Assembly: GCA_020723345.1 (NCBI GenBank) | Contig: DYJA01000001.1 | Span: forward strand, 117,602-181,601 | DNA length: 64,000 bases | Reading direction: 5' to 3' | From: Candidatus Aquidulcis sp. | Lineage (GTDB): Bacteria; Chloroflexota; Anaerolineae; UBA4142 | Shown here: in pieces, positions 14,765 to 21,864 of the stretch | Numbering within the stretch: the stretch's first letter is position 1 | Layout of the letters: every line of letters begins with the position of its first letter | The notes under the pieces: model-generated | The model's database searches: none | What the model saw: only the letters and a program-made list of their open reading frames with translations | Told to the model about the DNA's origin: nothing | Position numbers and translations under genes: made by a program

Positions 14765-17343
14765 AACGCCGCGCCGATTGGATCGTCCTGGGAATTTACC
14801 TCGCGCTCGCGATTGCGCTGACGATGCCGCTCGCGTTGCATTTCGACGCGCACATCCCCGGCGACGGCGGCGACGGTTCGGCGCTCGTTTGGAATTTGTG
14901 GTGGATGAAGTACGCGCTCTTCAATTTGGAGACGAGTCCACTTTCCACCGATTACATTTTTTATCCGCTCGGCATCAACCTCGTCGCGTTTACCTCCACG
15001 TTTTTGAACGGCGTTCTCACGCTGCCGATTCAGTTTGCCTTCGGCGTGATCGTCGCGAACAACGGCGTGATTCTTTTCGCGCTCGTCGTTGGCGGCTACG
15101 GCGCGTTTCTGCTCGCGCGCGAGATTCTTTCTCGCGCGCGAATCCGCGCCGACGGCGTCGCCGCGCTCGCGGGGATGTTGTACGCGTTTGGCGCGTGGCA
15201 CATCAGTTACGTCGCGCAAGGCGATCCCAATTTGTTGAGCAACGAATGGCTGCCCTTCTACGCGCTATTTCTGATGCGCGCACAAGCCGCGCGGAAAAAT
15301 GGGATCCTGGCAGGACTGTTCGTCGCGCTGACGGCTTGGACTGAATTGACATTTGTTCCACTCATCGCGGTTTTCACTGGACTTTACTTACTCTATCTTT
15401 TTCTCGCCGATCGCGCGGCGTTGGACAAAAAATTTCTGCTGAATTTTCTTTTGCTTGGCGCCGTCGCGTTGCTGGGCGTCAGCCCGCTCATCGCCAGTTT
15501 GCTGAACGATTTCGCGCGCTATGGCTATTATCTCGCGCCGGGAATGGGACGCGTCGCGATCTTTTCCGCCGAACCGCTCAGTTTTTTTATTCCGCCCGCG
15601 CAGCATCCGATCTTGGGACAAGCCGCGCGACAGATCACCGATGTCAACACGCGCTATGCGTTCATCGGTTACGGCGCGCTGATCCTTGCCGCGCTCGGCG
15701 CGATTTTCCATCGCGCGAATCGCGACGCGCGATTTTGGATTTTCGCGGCACTCTCTTTCGCGTTGATCTTGCTGGGTCCAACATTGATCGTCGGCGGCAA
15801 TGCGACCGCGATCCCGATGCCTTTTGCTTTACTGCGCGCGATCCCGCTCGTCAACGCGGAGCGTCATCCCGTTCGTTACAACGCGATGTTGATGCTGTCG
15901 CTCGTTCCGCTGGTTGCGCTGGGCGCGTCGTATTTTTTGCGGCGTGTTCGTTGGCGCGGCGCGGCGTTCGGCGCGCTGAGCGCGCTCTTCATTTTCGAGC
16001 AACTCTTTTTGCCGATTCCACTGAGCGATCTGCGCGCGCCCGAAATTTTCCAAACGATCAGTCGCGAGCCGGGCGATTTTGCGATTCTCGATTTGCCGCT
16101 GGGTTGGCGCAACAGCGTGACTTTTCAAGGCAAGCTGGATTACAAGGCGCAATTTCTGCAAACTATTCACGCCAAGCGAATGATCAGCGGGCAAACGTCG
16201 CGCAACCCTGCTTTCAAATTTCAATATTTTCTCGAACTGCCGGTGATCAATTCGCTCGTCGCGCTGGAAAACGGCGGCGCGGTGGACGACACTCGCCGCG
16301 CGTTGGACGCGCGCGCCGCGCCGGAGTTGACGCGCTTTTTCGACATTCGCTACGTCGTCGCGCAGCGCGCGCTGACCGATCCGCGCGTGCTGGAGTACGC
16401 GCGCGCGATTTTTTCGCTGAACGAAATCTACCGCGACGAGACGTACCTGATTTATCGCGTTGCCGCCACGCCGCCGCCGACGACGATCCAGGTTGGCGAT
16501 GAAACCGCGCGGATATATTTCGACGACGGCTGGGGACGCGCGCAGTATTTTCCCGATGGCAGCGGCTATCGCTGGGCGACGCGCGGCGATTCCGCGCTGT
16601 GGCTGCCACTGACGCGCACAGATACCGCGCTCACGTTTCGCTTGCGCGGCGCGCGCGACGGGCAGAAGATCGTCGCGCGCGTAAATGAGGTCAACGTCGA
16701 CGAGATCATCGCGACAACGGAATGGAACACGTACACGATTCGGGTTCCTGGCGCGGTGACGCGCGAGGGCTTGAATGAATTTGTGTTTGTGACGGAGACG
16801 ACACTGCTTGGTGCGGCGCGGCGCGATGATTATGTGATTGGCGATACCGGCATTGTTGCGCCGGTCGACATTGCCGCGACCGGTGCGGGGTTCGACGCGG
16901 GCAAGTTCGGAGAGATTTTTGTCGCGGGGAAGAATGTGATCGAGAACAAGCGCGGCTATCATCTCGTCGCGATCCATCCACAAACCGGCGCGGTGGAACG
17001 CGTCGGTTGGTTTGACACATTCGCGTTGCCGGAGGAATCGGCGCGGCTCGCGCAGTTCATCGCGGAATTATCGCGTGGCGAAATCGTCGCGGGCGTGGCG
17101 ATTGACGAGGTATCGCGCAATTTACAGCCAAGCGCGGTCGATGCGTTGCGCGCGATCGGCGTGGAAAGCGATTTGCGTTTTCAATTTCGCGTGGGACACG
17201 CGTTTATCGGAGTCAAAGGCGCGCAGCCCGGACAGGCAATCGAAAGTGTGAACGGGCGATTCCCGGCGAATGTCGCGGTCGGCAAAAATGTGACGAGTGA
17301 TCGCGTCGCGTTTGCGCTGGTGGAAATAATAATCGATCGCTGA
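14761..17343 (+). CDS. Large GT-C-like membrane protein with C-terminal ILEI domain
   Basis: 860 residues. The first 450 form about ten membrane helices. The N-terminal loop HIPGDGGDGSALVWNLWWMK with STDYIFYPLGINLVAF resembles uncharacterised GT-C type glycosyltransferases. A soluble region follows (450-700). Residues about 728-825 read RGYHLVAIHPQTGAVE, WFDTFALPEESARLAQF, VAGVAIDEVSRNLQPSA and ALRAIGVESDLRFQFRVGHAF. This closely fits the ILEI (FAM3-like) domain known from animal cytokine-like proteins and some bacterial surface proteins. The ATG overlaps the upstream stop. Function is unknown; a lipid-linked sugar transferase is likely. Confidence 0.75.
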   Translation: MKRRADWIVLGIYLALAIALTMPLALHFDAHIPGDGGDGSALVWNLWWMKYALFNLETSPLSTDYIFYPLGINLVAFTSTFLNGVLTLPIQFAFGVIVANNGVILFALVVGGYGAFLLAREILSRARIRADGVAALAGMLYAFGAWHISYVAQGDPNLLSNEWLPFYALFLMRAQAARKNGILAGLFVALTAWTELTFVPLIAVFTGLYLLYLFLADRAALDKKFLLNFLLLGAVALLGVSPLIASLLNDFARYGYYLAPGMGRVAIFSAEPLSFFIPPAQHPILGQAARQITDVNTRYAFIGYGALILAALGAIFHRANRDARFWIFAALSFALILLGPTLIVGGNATAIPMPFALLRAIPLVNAERHPVRYNAMLMLSLVPLVALGASYFLRRVRWRGAAFGALSALFIFEQLFLPIPLSDLRAPEIFQTISREPGDFAILDLPLGWRNSVTFQGKLDYKAQFLQTIHAKRMISGQTSRNPAFKFQYFLELPVINSLVALENGGAVDDTRRALDARAAPELTRFFDIRYVVAQRALTDPRVLEYARAIFSLNEIYRDETYLIYRVAATPPPTTIQVGDETARIYFDDGWGRAQYFPDGSGYRWATRGDSALWLPLTRTDTALTFRLRGARDGQKIVARVNEVNVDEIIATTEWNTYTIRVPGAVTREGLNEFVFVTETTLLGAARRDDYVIGDTGIVAPVDIAATGAGFDAGKFGEIFVAGKNVIENKRGYHLVAIHPQTGAVERVGWFDTFALPEESARLAQFIAELSRGEIVAGVAIDEVSRNLQPSAVDALRAIGVESDLRFQFRVGHAFIGVKGAQPGQAIESVNGRFPANVAVGKNVTSDRVAFALVEIIIDR

Positions 17344-17351
17344 CCGCGCGT

Positions 17352-18851
17352 TCAGTACGCCACAGACCAAATCGAGTACAGTTGATTGTCGGTGGATGTG
17401 GCAAACTGGGTGAGCGGGGTGAATGTGACCGCGCGCTGCGTTTGCGTTTCAAAGCGCGCGAGGTACGGGTATTTCGCTTTCGCAAACGCGTTGCCGACCG
17501 GATAGATCACGAATTGGATTTTGTGATCGACGATGTACTGTTCGGGATTGGCGTCGGGCGCGTAGCGAAATTCGGTGAAAGCCAGTTGGATGCCGCGCTG
17601 GCGCGCGAACATATCGAGCGCGCCGGAGGTGCCGCCGTACGCGAGCACGTTCGTCGGTTGGTTCGCCGGAATAAAGTTCGTCAACTCATCTGCCATCTCG
17701 CGCATGGAAGATTGGCTGTTGTAGATAAATTGCATGCCTTTGGTGCCATCGCGATAACCAAAGTAGCAAAAGGCGATGACGAACAACAGAAGTACTGCCC
17801 AGCCGAGCATTTTTGAAAACTTCCAAATTCCCCCGAATACTCGCGCAAACGCAAATGCGGCAAACACGATTAACGGCAAACCGGGGTACATTAGGAAACG
17901 GACTTCGAGTGTTGTATAATTGAGCCATACCAACGTTTCAAAAAAAAGTAAGTACAGTGTTGTCGTGAGCACGAGTAATTCGACGACGCGGTTGCGGCGC
18001 CAGAGCAACGCGGCAATCGCTCCAGCGATTCCAAGGTAAGCCACCGGGGTAACGTCGGGGTAGCGTGTGACGAAAAACGCGGCGCGTTTGGCGAAATCAC
18101 CGGGCGCGAGAAAACGCAGCCAGATCGCCGCCATCGAATTGGTGCCGAGAAATTGGAGCGCGTTGCCGGTCGCGAGCGCGCCGGTCGCCATCAGCGTTAG
18201 CGGAAATCCGAACGCGCACGCGCCGCAGATCAACCAATCGGCGCGGCTAAATCTTCGCTCGCGCAGATCGCGAACTAACAGCAAGAGAAACGTCAGCGCG
18301 ATCAGGACGATGCCTTCGTACCGCGTGAGCGCGGCGAGCAGCGCGAGGAACGCGGCAAGGCGATAACGCGATTGCAGCAGCGCGAGCAGGACGGCGAGAT
18401 AGAGCGCGAGGAAAAGCGTCGAGCTGAGGATCGCGACGCTCTCCCACAAAAACGTTGGCGCGAACGCGAGGAAGAGCGCGGCAAACCACGCGGTATATCT
18501 CTCGAACGCGCGGCGTGTGAATTCGAACAGTACAATGATCGCCACGCACGCGATCAGCGACGAAAGCAGTCGCGCGGCAAAATAGAAATCGATGGACGCG
18601 GGCGTAACGATTCGCAGCGCGGCGAGCAAAAGCATATAGAGTGGGTGCAGAATAAAGCGGTCGATCAGATCGCGCGGCACCGCACCCGCGCCGTGCGTTT
18701 GCCAGATCGTCAACGTGCGAACCGCGTCAAAGCCGTCCTGCGACAGTTCGACATCGTACACGCGAAGCAGATAAAGCCGAGTTGTAAGCGCGATGATGGT
18801 GAGTGTGATCCACTCCCAGTGTTCCTTGAGCGCGCGCGAAAATGCTTGCAT
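17352..18851 (-). CDS. GT39-like membrane glycosyltransferase
   Basis: 499 residues with about eleven membrane helices, starting MQAFSRALKEHWEWITL. The first periplasmic loop has VYDVELSQDGFDAVRTL and later RFILHPLYMLLLAAL, the arrangement of PMT/ArnT (GT39-like) enzymes that use polyprenyl-phosphate sugars. Residues 390-499 form a soluble tail. It runs against the preceding operon, with only 8 bp between the convergent stops. On the minus strand TACAAT lies 8 bases before the ATG at 18851, so the message may be leaderless; the frame extends a few codons further up to 18869. Confidence 0.75.
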   Translation of the reverse strand: MQAFSRALKEHWEWITLTIIALTTRLYLLRVYDVELSQDGFDAVRTLTIWQTHGAGAVPRDLIDRFILHPLYMLLLAALRIVTPASIDFYFAARLLSSLIACVAIIVLFEFTRRAFERYTAWFAALFLAFAPTFLWESVAILSSTLFLALYLAVLLALLQSRYRLAAFLALLAALTRYEGIVLIALTFLLLLVRDLRERRFSRADWLICGACAFGFPLTLMATGALATGNALQFLGTNSMAAIWLRFLAPGDFAKRAAFFVTRYPDVTPVAYLGIAGAIAALLWRRNRVVELLVLTTTLYLLFFETLVWLNYTTLEVRFLMYPGLPLIVFAAFAFARVFGGIWKFSKMLGWAVLLLFVIAFCYFGYRDGTKGMQFIYNSQSSMREMADELTNFIPANQPTNVLAYGGTSGALDMFARQRGIQLAFTEFRYAPDANPEQYIVDHKIQFVIYPVGNAFAKAKYPYLARFETQTQRAVTFTPLTQFATSTDNQLYSIWSVAY

Positions 18852-18863
18852 CGCGCGATATTG

Positions 18864-18950
18864 TAGCACGTAAAACGTGAAACGTGAAATACTACAAACT
18901 TGGATTTCGCGATGAAATCAGAAATCGAAAATCGAAAATCGAAAATTGAT
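18864..18950. repeat. Two 7-bp-period repeats at a divergent promoter and gene start
   Basis: CACGTAAAACGTGAAACGTGAAA (18868-18889, shown in part) lies between the divergent genes. ATCGAAA-ATCGAAA-ATCGAAA units (18919-18946) encode residues 2-12 of the DUF2079 protein (KSEIENRKSKI). Confidence 0.75.
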
Positions 18951-20858
18951 TGGGGCTTGTTGATCGTCCTCGCGCTGATCGTCGCGTACAGCGCGTACTT
19001 TTCCACGCTCTCGATCCAGCGGCACAATTCATTTCGCACGCACGCGTCCGATATGGGGCAGATGGATCAGGCGTTGTGGAACACGGCGCACGGGAATTGG
19101 TTGGAGGACACCAAGCCCAGCGGACGTCAAGCCACGCGTCTCACCGATCACGTCGAGCCGATCTTTCTCGCCGTTTCACTCGTCTTTTTCGTTTACGACG
19201 GTATCGAGTCGCTGTTCGTCGCGCAATCCGTCGCGATCGCGCTCGGCGCGCTGCCGATCTACTGGATCGCGCGGCGGCGCTTGAAAAGCGAATGGGCGTC
19301 CGTCCTGTTCGCGGCGATGTACTTGCTCTTCCCCGCGCTGCAAGCCGCTAACCTGGCGGAGTTTCACGCGGTCACGTTTGCGCCCGCGCCGCTAATGTTC
19401 GCGTATAACTACGGCGAAGAACGCGCGTGGAGGCGGTACGCGCTCTTCGCGCTGATCGCGCTCGCGGTGAAAGAGGAAATCGCGCTGCTCGTGTTTGCGA
19501 TGGCGGCTTACTTTGCAATTGAGTCACCAGTCGCCAGTCGCCAGTCGCCAGTCAAAGAGTTCACGTTTCACGTATCACGCATCACGTTTAGAATCAGATG
19601 CGTGCCGTTGATGATCGCGCTATTTTCTCTCATCTGGTTCTATCTCGCCGTGTTCGTGATCATTCCGCATTTCAGCATCGCGGGGCAATCGCCGTACGTC
19701 AATCGGTACGAGAAATCGCCGCTGGCGATCATTGCAGGGTTGTTCATTCCCGAAAAACTCACGTACATCGCGCAGTTGCTCGCGTCGGTTGGATTTCTCG
19801 CGCTGCGCGATCCGATCGCGTTGCTTGTCGGAGCGCCGTTGCTTATTTTGAATCTGTTGAGCAACTATCCCGCGCAGTATTCGGGGACATATCACTATTC
19901 CGCGCCGGTCGCGCCGTACTTTGTGCTCGCGGCGATTGGCGGAGCGGCGGCGATTCAAAAATCGAAATTCAAAATTCGAAATTCATTCATTGTCGTTCCC
20001 GCGTTTGTTATCGCGTTGGGATACCAAGTGATTGCAGGGTACACGCCGATTGGTGGCGAGTTCTTGTTGCCCACCGTGACGCCGCATCAGCAATTGCTCG
20101 CGCGATTTACGAATCAGATTCCGCGCGATGCGCCCGCGATGACGACTTCGTCGCTTTTTCCGCATCTGAGTCATCGCCGCGTGCTGTACCGTTTCGGTCA
20201 ACTGGCGATTCCCGCCGACACGCAGTACATCTTGCTCGACGTGTCGCAGGCGACGACGAACCCGATTGATTACGTCAGTAATTATCGCGACGCGCTGAAC
20301 CAAGGTTTCGGGATCCGCGACGCGCTCGACGGTTACATTTTATTGCAGCGCGGTTTGCCGCAAAAGGAATTGCCCGACGAATTTTTCAACTATCTGCGCG
20401 TCTGTCCGTGTATCGCGCCGCAAAATCGCGTGACGATTGATTTCGACAACAAGTTGCGATTCCTGGGTTACGACATCAAGCAAGACGATTGGCAGCGCGT
20501 TTATCTGCGGATGTACTGGACGCGCCTGGCGGGGATGGACAACAATTTCGCGCTCTATCCGTTTTTCCCCGACGACAATGGCGCGGCGCGCGCGGACGCG
20601 CGACTGCCCGATCTGATGTTTCCGTTCTGGTATCCGACACTCAAATGGAAAGAAGGCGAAGTGATCGCGGTCGAAACAATCCCAATTGAAGTGGGCGCGC
20701 ACGCGAAGATCGGACTGGGCGTTTTCTTCGGCGCGACCTGGGACACGGCTGAGTTCTATCTCGCGCTGCGTACCGACGCGCTGATTGCGCCCGACGGCAG
20801 ATGGGTTTTGCTCGGCGAAATTGTGCGGAACGGGAAAAAGTACGAGGTCGTCAAATGA
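18912..20858 (+). CDS. DUF2079 multi-spanning membrane protein
   Basis: 648 residues. DUF2079 signatures near the start are SFRTHASDMGQMDQALWNT and LTDHVEPIFLAVSLVF, followed by about ten helices. The C-terminal 160 residues carry NKLRFLGYDIKQDDWQRVYL and a WKEGEV segment, a beta-sandwich module also present in two GT39 genes here. Two degenerate repeats are translated inside: about 205-228 (ESPVASRQSPVKEFTFHVSR) and about 348-358 (IQKSKFKIRNS). Both lie in loops between helices. DUF2079 proteins are unstudied but resemble GT-C enzymes. The first 12 codons come from a repeat. The stop overlaps the next ATG. Confidence 0.8.
   Translation: MKSEIENRKSKIDWGLLIVLALIVAYSAYFSTLSIQRHNSFRTHASDMGQMDQALWNTAHGNWLEDTKPSGRQATRLTDHVEPIFLAVSLVFFVYDGIESLFVAQSVAIALGALPIYWIARRRLKSEWASVLFAAMYLLFPALQAANLAEFHAVTFAPAPLMFAYNYGEERAWRRYALFALIALAVKEEIALLVFAMAAYFAIESPVASRQSPVKEFTFHVSRITFRIRCVPLMIALFSLIWFYLAVFVIIPHFSIAGQSPYVNRYEKSPLAIIAGLFIPEKLTYIAQLLASVGFLALRDPIALLVGAPLLILNLLSNYPAQYSGTYHYSAPVAPYFVLAAIGGAAAIQKSKFKIRNSFIVVPAFVIALGYQVIAGYTPIGGEFLLPTVTPHQQLLARFTNQIPRDAPAMTTSSLFPHLSHRRVLYRFGQLAIPADTQYILLDVSQATTNPIDYVSNYRDALNQGFGIRDALDGYILLQRGLPQKELPDEFFNYLRVCPCIAPQNRVTIDFDNKLRFLGYDIKQDDWQRVYLRMYWTRLAGMDNNFALYPFFPDDNGAARADARLPDLMFPFWYPTLKWKEGEVIAVETIPIEVGAHAKIGLGVFFGATWDTAEFYLALRTDALIAPDGRWVLLGEIVRNGKKYEVVK
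19521..19589. repeat. In-frame 7-bp-period repeats inside the DUF2079 gene
   Basis: CAGTCGC units (19527-19553) are followed by TTCACGT-TTCACGT-ATCACGC-ATCACGT (19560-19587). Both are translated within the membrane protein. Confidence 0.8.
19953..19991. repeat. In-frame AAATTC-type repeat inside the DUF2079 gene
   Basis: GATTCAAAAATCGAAATTC and two more similar units, AT-rich in a GC-rich gene, encode IQKSKFKIRNSF. Confidence 0.8.
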
Positions 20859-21835
20859 GCCGCGCGTTGCAATTGCCGCACAAGCGCGTGATCGAGATCG
20901 AGCCGACTGCGCCGTTCAATTTCGACGCGACGTTTCACAAACCCGATCACTTTCCGTCGTCGGACAACGCGTGGCAACCTGGAATGCGTTGGCAAACGAT
21001 GTTGTGGCAGGGCGAACGATTGGGACTCAAATTCGAAAATCGCGGGACGATTGCCCAGCCGCGCGCGCGCCTTTCGATTTGGTCGAAAACAAAATTGGAT
21101 CGCGCGTTTGTGGACGGATTCATCGCCGAAATCATTTATCGCTATAACCTCCACCTCGATCTGACCGATTTCAATCGGCGGTTTCACGCTGATCCACAAC
21201 TGGGTCCCATCATTTGCCAGTGGCGCGGGATGCGCCCGTTTTCAGCAGGTTCGCTCTACGAGTACCTCATCATCGCGATCATGCTGCAAAATTGCACGGT
21301 GCGGCGCTCGGTGAAGATGATGCAGGCGTTGTACGAAAAGTACGGAACGCGGCTGGAATACGACGACCGATCGTTTTACTGTTGCTGGGCGCCGGAGGAA
21401 ATACACCGCGCAACCGAACAAGAACTGCGCGCGCTCAAAGTCGGCTATCGCGCAAAATCGCTCAAGCGCGTGACGGCGGCGTTCGTCGGCAACGCGCTTG
21501 ACGAGATCGAATTGCGGAACAAATCGCGCGCGGAACAACGCGACGCGCTGCTGGGATTGTACGGTATCGGTCCCGCGTCGGTTGGGTATATTCTATTCGA
21601 CGTGTTCCATCACTACGAGATGGATCACATTTCGCCGTGGGAACAAAAAATCTACTCCAAACTTTTCTTTAACCGCGATCCCGAGAAACCGATTTCGACG
21701 GATCGCCTGATGCGGTTGTTCGCAAAACGCTTCAGCGGCTATCGCCTGTTGGCGGTGCATTACATCTGGGAAGACCTGTTCTGGAAACGTCAGTCCGCAA
21801 AAATTGACTGGCTGGAAAAACTGATTCGACTTTGA
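20855..21835 (+). CDS. AlkA/HhH-GPD family DNA glycosylase
   Basis: 326 residues. The helix-hairpin-helix is LLGLYGIGPASVGYILFD, and the catalytic Asp is probably in HHYEMDHISPWEQKIYSK downstream of it. PFSAGSLYEYLIIAIMLQNCTVRRSVKMM matches the start of the HhH-GPD fold (shown in overlapping parts: SLYEYLIIAIMLQNC). This would remove alkylated or otherwise damaged purines from DNA. It overlaps the DUF2079 stop by 4 bp (ATGA) though functionally unrelated. The four-cysteine Fe-S loop found in MutY/Nth is not seen. Confidence 0.8.
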   Translation: MSRALQLPHKRVIEIEPTAPFNFDATFHKPDHFPSSDNAWQPGMRWQTMLWQGERLGLKFENRGTIAQPRARLSIWSKTKLDRAFVDGFIAEIIYRYNLHLDLTDFNRRFHADPQLGPIICQWRGMRPFSAGSLYEYLIIAIMLQNCTVRRSVKMMQALYEKYGTRLEYDDRSFYCCWAPEEIHRATEQELRALKVGYRAKSLKRVTAAFVGNALDEIELRNKSRAEQRDALLGLYGIGPASVGYILFDVFHHYEMDHISPWEQKIYSKLFFNRDPEKPISTDRLMRLFAKRFSGYRLLAVHYIWEDLFWKRQSAKIDWLEKLIRL

Positions 21836-21864
21836 TTTTGCCCTTATTCCTTTCCTGTGATAAG

